The notes under the pieces are model-generated. The model had not been told where the DNA came from. It did no database searches and was given only the letters and a program-made list of their open reading frames with translations. Positions 1 to 7,584 of a stretch of DNA of 8,726 nucleotides are shown piece after piece. The stretch's first letter is position 1, and every line of letters begins with the position of its first letter. Source of the stretch: Gemmataceae bacterium (GTDB taxonomy: Bacteria > Planctomycetota > Planctomycetia > Gemmatales > Gemmataceae); NCBI GenBank assembly GCA_947490035.1, contig CANLGS010000119.1, forward strand, positions 1-8,726. Reading direction: 5' to 3'. The position numbers and the translations under genes are program-made.

Positions 1-37
1 CCGTTGGGCTGATGATCCGTACGGCCGGAATCGGCAT
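1..37 (-). CDS. rpoB: Probable RNA polymerase beta subunit, N-terminal 12 codons only
   Basis: A minus-strand ATG at 37-35 opens a frame that runs off the left edge and encodes MPIPAVRIISPT. A clear ribosome binding site (AGGAG, 7 nt before the ATG) supports a real start. The fragment is too short to identify by itself. The assignment to rpoB, the beta subunit of RNA polymerase, rests on position: it is the next same-strand gene after rplL in a secE-nusG-rplKAJL cluster, where rpoB is the near-universal neighbour. The unusually long spacer of about 500 bp before it could hold its own regulatory signals. Another gene cannot be excluded from 12 residues. Confidence 0.6.
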   Translation of the reverse strand, partial: MPIPAVRIISPT

Positions 38-289
38 CGGAAAGCTCCTGAGCCACGTGAGACGAATGCGCGACGCACGCGGCCGACCGTTGCCGGTTGG
101 CAACGGGCCTTGCGTCGATCAGCAGGGGGCGTTATTGAATAGCGGAGGCAGTGGCCGCGGCGCGGGAATCGCGGGCCGTCGGGTCACAAAACACGACACC
201 CGGACACAGACCCAGCGCGGGTGCCGCCAGGTTCAGACCGGGAATGTCAAAAGGCATCGGCATGGTGTTGAATCGAGAGGGTACGACAC

Positions 290-476
290 ATGGAAGCAAG
301 TGGGTTGCGTGCATTTTCACCACTGGCTACGCGGAATCGCCCCACTCTACCCGCTTCCTATTAAGAAGTGAGTGGAGCGGGAACGCGTAAGGTCGTAACA
401 GAGCGACGGCGGAAACCCGCCACAACGAATGATACCCGGACGGGGCGGAAAAGTCACCCCGTCCGGGGATTTTTTT
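290..476 (+). ncRNA. Candidate structured plus-strand RNA ending in a strong terminator
   Basis: The 502-bp spacer between rpoB and rplL has no convincing protein gene on either strand, but its left-to-right strand is rich in potential helices: 292-297 with 353-358, 299-304 with 341-346, 305-310 with 329-334 (two G-U pairs), 392-395 with 404-407, 408-412 with 417-421, and then the terminator at 435-476. The segment 350-355 can alternatively pair with 376-381, so two mutually exclusive folds exist. The T-run orientation says the RNA would be made on the plus strand, against the operon. I found no signature of RNase P RNA, tmRNA, SRP RNA or a riboswitch class I know. The 5' end is a guess and no good promoter was seen. 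The remaining sequence at 38-290 shows nothing recognisable. Confidence 0.35.
435..476 (+). terminator. Intrinsic terminator, plus strand
   Basis: A perfect 11-bp stem (435-445 with 457-467, CCCGGACGGGG paired to CCCCGTCCGGG) has an 11-nt loop and is followed by seven T residues at 470-476. This is a textbook rho-independent terminator for plus-strand transcription. On the minus strand the same hairpin has an A-run before it and no T-run after it, so it should not stop rplL-to-rpoB transcription by this mechanism. Confidence 0.8.
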
Positions 477-539
477 GCATCATGCGCAGAACGCCCACCC
501 GTTACAGGCGGAATGTGCGTCTCGACCCGGCCGATTCAC

Positions 540-920
540 TCAGCCGGCCGGCTTGATCGTGACCTTCGCGCCGGTTTCTTCGATCTTCTTCTTCACGTCT
601 TCGGCGGTCTTCTTGTCCACGTTCTGCTTGATGGTCTTCGGCGCGCCTTCGACGGTGGCCTTCGCCTCGCCGAGACCCTGGCCGGTCAGTTCGCGGACCA
701 CCTTGATCGTCTTCACCTTGTCGGTGAAGCTCTCCAGAACGACATCGAACTCCGTCACTTCGACGGGCGGCGCGACGGGACCGGCGGCCGCGACGGGAGC
801 CGCGGCGGCGCCGGCCGCCGGCTCGATGCCGTACTTGTCTTTGAGCAGGTTCTTCAGTTCGACCGCCTGAGCGATGGTCAGGCCGGCGAGTTGTTCGCCG
901 AGTTCAGCAACGGAAGGCAT
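540..920 (-). CDS. rplL: 50S ribosomal protein L7/L12
   Basis: 126 residues, the usual size for L7/L12, the multi-copy stalk protein that recruits and activates the translational GTPases. The N-terminal dimerisation domain (about 1-33, MPSVAELGEQLAGLTIAQAV) is followed by a flexible Ala/Pro hinge (about 35-52) and the globular C-terminal domain (about 53-126) with the factor-binding region around VKTIKVVRELTGQGLGEAK. The start at 920 is preferred over an in-frame upstream ATG at 1031 because it matches the family N-terminus and has AAGGAA about 8 nt upstream. It lies 222 bp downstream of rplJ, a spacer widened by a large inverted repeat. The stop codon at 540 is followed by the long spacer before rpoB. 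Confidence 0.97.
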   Translation of the reverse strand: MPSVAELGEQLAGLTIAQAVELKNLLKDKYGIEPAAGAAAAPVAAAGPVAPPVEVTEFDVVLESFTDKVKTIKVVRELTGQGLGEAKATVEGAPKTIKQNVDKKTAEDVKKKIEETGAKVTIKPAG

Positions 921-999
921 GGTAAAGTTCCTTTGGAAATTGCGCCGGGTGAAGCGGTCCGGCTGGGTGCGTAATAGCTGGCTCGTATTCCCCGCAGAC

Positions 1000-1105
1000 C
1001 CCGGGCGTTGCCCTGGGCTGAGGAGTGTCACCCCTCACGGGGGGTGTTGTCTTTATGTTTTCAGGCCGAACGTCTGGCACTTCTCAGCCCAGGGCAACAC
1101 CCTGG
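1000..1105. repeat. Large imperfect palindrome in the rplJ-rplL spacer
   Basis: Arms 1000-1027 and 1078-1105 are inverted copies matching at 25 of 28 positions, with the shared core GTTGCCCTGGGCTGAG. The 50-bp centre contains a further hairpin, CACCCC (1029-1034) with GGGGTG (1041-1046). The GTTGCCCTGGGCTGA word resembles dispersed palindromic repeats I associate with planctomycete genomes; that is recollection, not a search. In RNA it would form a very stable hairpin between the L10 and L7/L12 coding regions, where it could affect processing or the L10:L12 ratio. Confidence 0.75.
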
Positions 1106-1142
1106 ACGCGATCACAACGGACAGCAGCCCACGGTACAAGGT

Positions 1143-1724
1143 TCACCCCGCGACCGGCGGCGCCTCGGCGGCCGGGGCCGCGCTCTCGGCCGGCGCGCCT
1201 GCGCCCGGCGTCCGGTCCTCGAGGGTCTTCAAGATGCTGGCGAGTTGTGCGCCCGGCCCGGCCAGCGCGCCCGCGATGGCCGCACCCGGACCCATCAGCG
1301 CCGCGACGATGCCGCCGATCGCCTCCTGGCGGGTGGGAATCTTTGCCAGTTCGGCGAGCGACATCGACTCGCCGTCCGCGATGCCGATCTTTTCCTTGAT
1401 CTTCGCGGGCAGTTTCGGGTCAGGCCGAAGCTGCTTGAGGCTCGCCTCCACCGCGGTGCCGAGCGCCTTCGGGCTGTCCGCGCCCCAGCACAGGAGCGTC
1501 GGGCCGGAACCCAGATCGACCTTCACGCCGTTCTCGGCGAACACCTTCTTGACGAAGCTGTTCTTGACCATCTTGACGCGAACCTTCTTCTCGCGCAGCA
1601 CCTTGCGGAAGGTGTAGTCCGCGGCGGAGTCGAGCTTCAGCGGTTCCAGCAGAACGAAGTCACGCACGCCTTTGAAGGTCTTGCGGAGGTCGTTCAGTTC
1701 CAGCTCTTTGATCTTCTTGCTCAT
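1143..1724 (-). CDS. rplJ: 50S ribosomal protein L10
   Basis: 193 residues. L10 forms the base of the ribosomal stalk: its N-terminal domain binds 23S rRNA with L11, and its C-terminal helix carries the L7/L12 dimers. The start at 1724 gives MSKKIKELELNDLRKTFKGV and the family-typical segment VRVKMVKNSFVKKVF (about 48-62). An in-frame ATG at 1823 would add 33 non-conserved residues. The ribosome binding site is weak (GGCGAAGAC just before ATG). The L12-binding helix region lies around 133-167 (IGGIVAALMGPGAAIAGALAG), followed by a roughly 25-residue Ala/Pro/Glu tail that makes it longer than the common ~165-175. In other bacteria the L10-L12 complex represses its own operon through the mRNA leader. 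Here that leader is occupied by a nested inverted repeat. Confidence 0.95.
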   Translation of the reverse strand: MSKKIKELELNDLRKTFKGVRDFVLLEPLKLDSAADYTFRKVLREKKVRVKMVKNSFVKKVFAENGVKVDLGSGPTLLCWGADSPKALGTAVEASLKQLRPDPKLPAKIKEKIGIADGESMSLAELAKIPTRQEAIGGIVAALMGPGAAIAGALAGPGAQLASILKTLEDRTPGAGAPAESAAPAAEAPPVAG

Positions 1725-1749
1725 TGTCTTCGCCAGTTTTCCGTGTGCG

Positions 1750-1837
1750 GTGGGCAGTGCAGTAATATCAGTTGAAAGCAGGGCAAGCGAGCCGGGCAGT
1801 CTTTCGGAACTGCCCCCGCCCACTCTTCACTGCCCAC
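1750..1837. repeat. Nested inverted repeat with heptamer units, rplA-rplJ spacer
   Basis: The outer arms GTGGGCAGTG (1750-1759) and CACTGCCCAC (1828-1837) are a perfect 10-bp inverted repeat, the second arm touching the rplA stop codon. Inside lies GGGCAGT (1794-1800) with ACTGCCC (1809-1815), a 7-bp hairpin with an 8-nt loop. The right arm is built of 7-bp units: ACTCTTC (1822-1828), ACTGCCC (1829-1835), then ACTACAT. It fills most of the 112-bp leader of rplJ. Confidence 0.7.
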
Positions 1838-2691
1838 TACATCGAGAGGCGGATGCCGGGCGACATCGTGGCCGACAGCACCACGCCGTTGATGAAGTTA
1901 CCCTTCACGCCCGACGGCTTGACGGAGCGCACCTGTTCGACGAAGGCGTTGATGTTCTCGACCAACTTCTGCTCGTCGAAGCTCAGTTTGCCGACGCCCG
2001 CGTGAATCTGCCCGGTCTTGTCGGACCGGTATTCGACCTTACCGGCCTTGAACTCGCGCACCACCGCGGCGAGGTCGCCGCTGGCGGGGACCACGGTGCC
2101 GGCCTTCGGGGTCGGCATCAGGCCGCGCGGCCCGAGCACCTTACCGAGCCGCGACACCATGCCCATCATGTCCTGGGCCGCGAGCGCGACATCGAACTCC
2201 AGGAAGTTCTGCTTCTGGATCTTCTCGACGAGGTCCGCACCGCCGACCACGTCCGCGCCGGCGGCCAGCGCCTTCGCGACGTTGTCGCCCTGCGCGAACA
2301 CCGCGACCCGGACGCTCTTGCCGATACCGTGGGGCAGCGGGATCGCACCGCGCACCATCTGGTCGGACTGCGTGGGGTCGATGCCGAGGTTGATGTGAAT
2401 TTCGACCGTCTCGTCGAACTTCGCGCGCTTGAGTTTCTTGAGTTCCGCGACCGCCTGCTTCACGCCGACCGGACCGCCGTCGTGCAACTTCTTGAGTACG
2501 TTCTTGAGGTGGTTGCGGAGTTTCTTGCCGCGCCGCGGCGGAATGCCCGGCTTCTTCTTGGCCTTCGGCGTCTCTGCGGTGTCCGCCTTCTTCCCACCGG
2601 TGGCAGGCGCGGCGCCGGCAGCGGCCGGGGTCGCCACAGCCGCGGTTTCGGCCACGGTCGGGGCGGGTTCTTTCTCAGTATCCTTCGCCAT
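1837..2691 (-). CDS. rplA: 50S ribosomal protein L1, with N-terminal extension
   Basis: 284 residues against roughly 230 for typical bacterial L1. L1 binds 23S rRNA at the mobile L1 stalk, helps release deacylated tRNA from the E site, and in many bacteria represses the rplKA transcript. The conserved body begins near residue 54 and contains INLGIDPTQSDQMVRGAIPL (100-119), LPHGIGKSVRVAVFAQG (119-135) and the family signature around VSRLGKVLGPRGLMPTPKAG (179-198). Residues 1-53 are an Ala/Pro/Lys-rich, probably disordered extension. I start at 2691 (MAKDTEKEP) rather than at the in-frame ATG at 2787. GAGAGG lies 11 nt upstream, a rather long spacing. The 159-bp spacer to rplK shows no strong structure. 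Confidence 0.94.
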   Translation of the reverse strand: MAKDTEKEPAPTVAETAAVATPAAAGAAPATGGKKADTAETPKAKKKPGIPPRRGKKLRNHLKNVLKKLHDGGPVGVKQAVAELKKLKRAKFDETVEIHINLGIDPTQSDQMVRGAIPLPHGIGKSVRVAVFAQGDNVAKALAAGADVVGGADLVEKIQKQNFLEFDVALAAQDMMGMVSRLGKVLGPRGLMPTPKAGTVVPASGDLAAVVREFKAGKVEYRSDKTGQIHAGVGKLSFDEQKLVENINAFVEQVRSVKPSGVKGNFINGVVLSATMSPGIRLSM

Positions 2692-2850
2692 GTCTCTAAC
2701 GACCTCTCGATAGCGGGGTTCGTCGCGGGTAGCGACTACGGCCCCTCCCGACGCGCCGGAGCGCAGCGGTGAGTGAGAAGATAACACTTATGACGCGTGA
2801 CGAACGTCGTCAACGCTCGCGGGCGGATTTCTCTTGACAGCGGCGCCCGA

Positions 2851-3318
2851 CTAGCCTTCGACGACAGTGATGCCCATGCTGCGGGCGGTGCCCTCGATGA
2901 TGCGGGCGGCGTGGTCCGCATCGCGGGCGTTGAGGTCGGCCTGCTTCTGAACCGCGATGTCCTTCACCTGCTTCTTGGTGACGGAGAACCCCTTGTACTT
3001 GCCGGCCTTCTTCGCGTCCGCCGGGATGACTTCCTTGCCCTGCTTCTTCATGTGCGGAATCTTGGCCGCGAGCTTCAGGAGGATCGCCGCCGGCGGGCTT
3101 TTGATTTTGAACTCGAAGCTCTTGTCCGAGTACACGGTGATGACCACCGGCAGCATCAGCCCCTTCATTTCGGGCTTGTTGGTCTTGTCGTTGAACTGTT
3201 TCACGAACATGCCGATGTTCACGCCGTGGGCACCGAGCGCCGGGCCGACGGGGGGCGCCGGCGTGGCCGACCCGCCGGGGCACTGGAGCTTCACCTGCGC
3301 CGTCACCTGCTTCGCCAT
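2851..3318 (-). CDS. rplK: 50S ribosomal protein L11
   Basis: 155 residues, slightly longer than the usual ~141. L11 binds the GTPase-associated centre of 23S rRNA together with L10. The N-terminal domain carries the Pro-rich PPVGPALG motif (22-29), and the C-terminal RNA-binding domain ends with the family signature [16 protein letters not shown] (140-155). The extra length seems to be an approximately 10-residue insertion around 90-110 (lysine-rich, after [12 protein letters not shown]) in the linker/C-terminal domain. The start at 3318 has AGGTG 7 nt upstream and an AT-rich leader. The next gene upstream, nusG, ends 145 bp away, with a large palindrome in between. Confidence 0.96.
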   Translation of the reverse strand: MAKQVTAQVKLQCPGGSATPAPPVGPALGAHGVNIGMFVKQFNDKTNKPEMKGLMLPVVITVYSDKSFEFKIKSPPAAILLKLAAKIPHMKKQGKEVIPADAKKAGKYKGFSVTKKQVKDIAVQKQADLNARDADHAARIIEGTARSMGITVVEG

Positions 3319-3392
3319 TGCTGCACCTAAAAACGGATGATCTTTACAGAATTAATTGTTGTAGTGTTCGCGCGGCGGGTCGGCCACATCTG

Positions 3393-3460
3393 CTTGTGGC
3401 ACAGGCTTCCAACCTGTGATCTTGTTTTCGGAAACACAGGCTGGAAGCCTGTGCCACAAG
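3393..3460. repeat. Palindromic repeat between nusG and rplK
   Basis: Arms 3393-3418 and 3435-3460 match at 25 of 26 positions in inverted orientation around a 16-nt loop. Each arm holds the word TTGTGGCACAGGCTTCCA. It starts 3 bp downstream of the nusG stop codon. The GTGGCACAGGCTTCCAGCCTGTG-type palindrome is, to my recollection, a common dispersed element in planctomycete genomes. There is no T-run, so it is not a classic terminator, but the RNA hairpin would be very stable. Confidence 0.8.
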
Positions 3461-3463
3461 AAA

Positions 3464-4621
3464 CTACACCTTCGCCACCTGCCAGTATTCGAGTTCCACG
3501 TCGAGCGGGCGGCCCCACAAGGTGGCGACCACGATGACCTTCGGCGGGTCGGTCGGATCCTTCGGGAGGAGGATCTCCTTGATCTCGCCCTCCTGGTTGA
3601 TGAACGACCCTTCCTTGATGCGGACGCGGTCGCCCTTCTCGAAATCCAGTTTGACCTTCTTCCCGGTCGATTCGCGGCCCGGCTTCTCGCCGGTCAGCAT
3701 CTGCTGCACCTCGATGTCCGACATCGGCTCCGGGGTCGGCGGCGTGCCGCGGAGGTTCAGGAAGTCGCCCACGCCGCTCGTCTCGCGGAACAGGTACAGG
3801 ATGCGGTCGTTGAACTCCAGTTCCGCGAACAGGTAGCCCTGGAACTTCTTCTTCTTGCGCACGACCTTCTTTTCCTGGAAGGTCGTCTCGCCGGTCTTCT
3901 TGTCCTTGACCTTCACCGTCTTCTTCTCGATGACCTCTTCGAACGGAATCATGATCTGGCCGAAGGTCTCTTCGAGTCCCTCGATCGCGACCTTGCGCAG
4001 GATCGCGGCCTTGATGGTGTCCTCGCGCCCGCTCTGGACCTTGACCGCGTACCACTTCTTCTTGTTCGCGGGCTTCGCCTCGACCGGTGCGTCACCCGGT
4101 GCGTCACCCGGTTCCGCGGTCAGGGTCGGCGCGTCGGCCGGGTCCGCGGGCGGCGTCACCGTCGCGCTCGGGACCGGGTCGTCGGTCGGGTCCGCAACCG
4201 GATCGACATCGACGGGCGCCGCGCCCACAGGTTCATCGCTCGCGGCGGCGTTCGTTGGCGCCTTCGCCTTGCGCGGCTTCTTCGCGGCCTTGGGGGCTTC
4301 GTGTTCCTGCTCTGGCTCCGTCGGCGCCGCCTCGGTCGGCAGAACGGGCGCGGTCGCAGCGAACGGGTCGGCGATGCCCTCGTAGCCCGTGAGCGCCGCG
4401 GGCGCCGCGGGCGCCGCGGGCGCCGCTTCGACTTCTGATTGCGGTTCCGGTTCCGCCGCTGGTTCCGTGGCCGCTGTTTCCGCGACCGGTTCGGCGGGCG
4501 CCTCCGCGACCGGCGCGGGCGATTCGGGCGCGTCGCGGGTGTGTGCGTCCACAACCGGCTCGGCGGGCTTCGGTTCGCCGGTCGTGTCGGTCTCGGCGTC
4601 GGTAGTGGCGTGTTCGGTCAT
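3464..4621 (-). CDS. nusG: Transcription elongation factor NusG with long N-terminal tail
   Basis: 385 residues, about twice the usual ~180. NusG binds RNA polymerase through its NGN domain and links it to Rho or the ribosome through its KOW domain. The NGN domain begins at about 187 (KKKWYAVKVQSGRE) and contains KKKKFQGYLFAELEFND (256-272) and ETSGVGDFL (280-288). The KOW domain follows at about 327-385 (FEKGDRVRIKEGSF). Residues 1-186 are low-complexity Ala/Pro/Glu/Asp sequence with one basic patch (KAAKKPRKAKAP, 111-122), presumably disordered. The only ATG before the NGN domain is the one at 4621, with only a weak AGGC-type Shine-Dalgarno; a non-ATG internal start cannot be excluded. Short tandem repeats (12 bp at 4084-4107, 9 bp at 4393-4426) encode parts of the tail. 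The gene begins 38 bp after secE. Confidence 0.93.
   Translation of the reverse strand: MTEHATTDAETDTTGEPKPAEPVVDAHTRDAPESPAPVAEAPAEPVAETAATEPAAEPEPQSEVEAAPAAPAAPAALTGYEGIADPFAATAPVLPTEAAPTEPEQEHEAPKAAKKPRKAKAPTNAAASDEPVGAAPVDVDPVADPTDDPVPSATVTPPADPADAPTLTAEPGDAPGDAPVEAKPANKKKWYAVKVQSGREDTIKAAILRKVAIEGLEETFGQIMIPFEEVIEKKTVKVKDKKTGETTFQEKKVVRKKKKFQGYLFAELEFNDRILYLFRETSGVGDFLNLRGTPPTPEPMSDIEVQQMLTGEKPGRESTGKKVKLDFEKGDRVRIKEGSFINQEGEIKEILLPKDPTDPPKVIVVATLWGRPLDVELEYWQVAKV
4393..4426. repeat. 9-bp tandem repeat inside the nusG tail
   Basis: The unit GCGCCGCGG is present three times plus seven bases of a fourth, coding for the Pro-Ala-Ala run near residues 68-76 of NusG. It is a likely slippage site through which the disordered tail could change length in frame. 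Confidence 0.75.
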
Positions 4622-4659
4622 GTTGGTTCGGCCTGACGGCCGCCTCGCGGGTTACCGCG

Positions 4660-5619
4660 TTACCACTTCTGTTCTTGAACCTGCCCGCCCTTGTCCTGGT
4701 TGGTCGCGCGGGCCGGAAGCACCCCGACCGTCTGGCGACTCAGCAGCCAGCCCCAAAACAGGTCCACGGCGAGCAGGAACAGCGTCATCAGCAGCGTGGT
4801 GATGAGTACCACGACGGTGTCCTGGGCGAGCCGCTTGCGGGTGGACCACGACACCTTGTTCATCTCGGCTTCGGTGGCGACGAGGAACTCGGCGAAGTCG
4901 GGCACGTTCACCGCGCGAAACGCGAGTACGAGGGTCACGGCGCCGAGCAACCAGGGGATCGCAACCTTCGCCCCGTTCATCAGGAACAGCGACTGGATCC
5001 CGAACGGCATCGCGAGGGTCAACTGGTCGGGCAGGATGCCGCTGTTCGCGAGCGACCACGCGCCGGACCCGCCGACGATCAGGATGCCGAGGATCGTGAT
5101 GCGGCGGACCTTCACGCCCAGCGACCGCTTGTACTGGTGGGCCGAGAACCACCCCTGCTCTTCGATCAGCACCATCCAGCGGTCGCCGGTCTTCCCGGTG
5201 AAGAACCGGACCGCGAGGTAGGCGAGGCCGATCGCGACAGCGGCGCTGACGACCTGGCCGGCGACGCCGTCGATGTTCATGGCGAACGCGCGGGCGACGA
5301 AGAAGATCGTGATCGCGGCGGAGATCACGAGGAAAATCCCGCCGTGCATGCCGCGCGGCGCGCTCCGGCCCGCGAGCGAGAAGCCGAACCAGCCGAGCGC
5401 GCCGAGCGCGACCACCTCGGCCGCGATCAGCAGCAGGTAGTCGAGCAGCCGGTTATTGAGAACGGGGGTGACGTGCTCGTTCCACAGCACCGGCAGCAGG
5501 AACAGCAGGATCGCGAGCGACGCGGCGACGTAGACCGCGCCGAGCAGGCTGGCGATCGGCAGGCTCAGCGGTTGGCCGGGCGTGCTGGGTGCGGAACTGG
5601 GTTCAACGGCGGTCGCCAT
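4660..5619 (-). CDS. secE: SecE preprotein translocase subunit fused to an extra multi-pass membrane region
   Basis: 319 residues; bacterial SecE is commonly 60-130 residues with one to three membrane helices. SecE clamps SecY in the Sec translocon of the inner membrane. The SecE core lies at about 241-292: the amphipathic helix with EFLVATEAEMNKVSWSTRK (244-262) and then the conserved transmembrane helix (about 267-291). Before it are about six more hydrophobic segments (roughly 21-43, 59-82, 92-113, 119-139, 173-190, 219-234) with a soluble-looking loop at 140-172. A short charged tail follows the core. The start at 5619 has GAGGA 7 nt upstream. Position between tRNA-Trp and nusG is the standard secE location. 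The function of the extra region is unknown. Confidence 0.92.
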   Translation of the reverse strand: MATAVEPSSAPSTPGQPLSLPIASLLGAVYVAASLAILLFLLPVLWNEHVTPVLNNRLLDYLLLIAAEVVALGALGWFGFSLAGRSAPRGMHGGIFLVISAAITIFFVARAFAMNIDGVAGQVVSAAVAIGLAYLAVRFFTGKTGDRWMVLIEEQGWFSAHQYKRSLGVKVRRITILGILIVGGSGAWSLANSGILPDQLTLAMPFGIQSLFLMNGAKVAIPWLLGAVTLVLAFRAVNVPDFAEFLVATEAEMNKVSWSTRKRLAQDTVVVLITTLLMTLFLLAVDLFWGWLLSRQTVGVLPARATNQDKGGQVQEQKW

Positions 5620-5640
5620 GCTCCGTCCTCATTCAGCAGT

Positions 5641-5715
5641 TCCAAGTTCCAAGTCGAAGACCACCGCCGCACGGCTGGGCATTCGATTTGGAACTTGGAA
5701 CTTGGAACTTGGAAC
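5641..5715. repeat. Heptamer inverted repeat in the secE leader
   Basis: The left arm has two TTCCAAG units (5641-5654). The right arm has four consecutive 7-bp units of the complementary word (TTTGGAA at 5688-5694, then three CTTGGAA to 5715). Segments 5641-5656 and 5686-5701 match at 15 of 16 positions inverted. The 29-bp centre contains its own small GCCG/CGGC hairpin. It lies about 20 bp upstream of the secE start codon, so in mRNA the hairpin would sit close to the ribosome binding site. Confidence 0.75.
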
Positions 5716-5739
5716 CTCCTACGTGGTTCCACATGAGCC

Positions 5740-5785
5740 AACCGGCCGCTGAACGGGGTGGATTCCCCGTTCGGCGGCCGGTTGC
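5740..5785. repeat. 20-bp stem, 6-nt loop hairpin between tRNA-Trp and secE
   Basis: The arms 5740-5759 and 5766-5785 pair at 19 of 20 positions, with the remaining position a G-U pair in RNA. The GC-rich stem reads CAACCGGCCGC then GAACGGGG. It lies about 50 bp downstream of the tRNA-Trp 3' end on the transcribed strand. No T-run follows on either side, so a processing signal or RNA-stability element is more likely than a classic terminator. Confidence 0.75.
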
Positions 5786-5837
5786 GTATCGACTGCGTGT
5801 ATCGGCTTCGTGCGTCAGACCGGCCAACCCGCGGCAG

Positions 5838-5909
5838 CACGAGCGGAGGGAATCGAACCCCCAACCGACGGTTTTGGAAACCGTTGCTCTACCGTTGAGC
5901 TACGCTCGT
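5838..5909 (-). tRNA. trnW: tRNA-Trp (anticodon CCA)
   Basis: A 72-nt minus-strand cloverleaf with a 7-bp acceptor ACGAGCG/CGCTCGT, anticodon arm ACGGT-TTCCAAA-ACCGT giving CCA, and a T loop TTCGATT. The discriminator is G and the 3' CCA is not encoded. Position between tuf and secE is widespread in bacteria. Confidence 0.97.
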
Positions 5910-5913
5910 AGGT

Positions 5914-6013
5914 AGTTTTCGGTGTTCAGTTTTCAGTGTTCAGCCAGAAAGGACCGCAACCGTCGCGGCCCTCGCTGTGTTTTCACTGAAAACTGAACAC
6001 TGAAAACTGAACA

Positions 6014-6014
<1 letters not shown>
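5914..6014. repeat. Heptamer inverted repeat between tuf and tRNA-Trp
   Basis: The left arm is four 7-bp units: AGTTTTC, GGTGTTC, AGTTTTC, AGTGTTC (5914-5941). The right arm is CTGAAAA, CTGAACA, CTGAAAA, CTGAACA (5986-6013). The two unit types alternate, giving a 14-bp higher-order period. Segments 5922-5943 and 5993-6014 are a perfect 22-bp inverted repeat. The right arm abuts the tuf stop codon (6014-6016). The centre has a CCGC/GCGG hairpin. Confidence 0.8.
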
Positions 6015-7315
<1,301 letters not shown>

Positions 7316-7403
7316 CGCTCCTCACTCCTCAACGGTTCAACGGTTCCAGGTGCTTGTCACAGGAGTCGCGTCCGAACGCCCGACCCCGCCGATTCGATCC
7401 GAG

Positions 7404-7476
7404 AGCTGCTGCTGGGATTCGAACCCAGGACCTCCTCCTTACCAAGGAGGTGCTCTACCAACTGAGCTACAGCAGC
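7404..7476 (-). tRNA. trnT: tRNA-Thr (anticodon GGT)
   Basis: A 73-nt minus-strand cloverleaf: acceptor GCTGCTG/CAGCAGC, anticodon arm CCTCC-TTGGTAA-GGAGG giving GGT, T arm CTGGG-TTCGAAT-CCCAG, discriminator T. The 3' CCA is not encoded. It is the last of the four tRNAs before tuf, the slot of E. coli thrT. Confidence 0.97.
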
Positions 7477-7490
7477 GTACCCAACATTCA

Positions 7491-7560
7491 AAGGTAAAAG
7501 GTTGGGGGCAAAAGTGAAGGGGCGCGCCGCCCGCGGGCGGCGCTTTCCTTGGAACTTTTT
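7491..7560. repeat. Heptamer run and 20-bp perfect palindrome between tRNA-Thr and tRNA-Gly
   Basis: Degenerate 7-bp units AAGGTAA, AAGGTTG, GGGGCAA, AAGTGAA (7491-7518) lead into a perfect 20-bp palindrome at 7524-7543 with half-site GCGCCGCCCG, followed by CCTTGGAACTTTTT, which partly pairs back with AAAAGTGAAGG. It fits the layout of the other heptamer elements: AT-richer arms around a GC-rich hairpin core. Confidence 0.6.
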
Positions 7561-7584
7561 CCCCGCGCCCGATTACCCGACCAG

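Noticed and set aside
9..33. CTGATGA followed by a short stem and GGAA, like a hammerhead ribozyme core
   Set aside because: The conserved CGAAA after the stem is not present and the segment lies inside the probable rpoB coding sequence.
132..323. Minus-strand 63-codon open frame between rplL and rpoB
   Set aside because: No family resemblance, it overlaps the candidate structured RNA, and such frames are expected by chance at this GC content.
311..352. On the minus strand, resemblance to the 16S rRNA region around GTAGAG...ATTCC...GTGAAATGC
   Set aside because: The likeness covers only about 40 nt with gaps, the flanks do not continue the 16S alignment, and no other rRNA segment follows in the same direction. 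Chance similarity is the simpler reading.
2785..2813. Minus-strand promoter-like TTGACG with TAAGTG 17 bp downstream, before rplA
   Set aside because: The -35 is good but the -10 matches only 2 of 6 positions; not enough to call an internal promoter.
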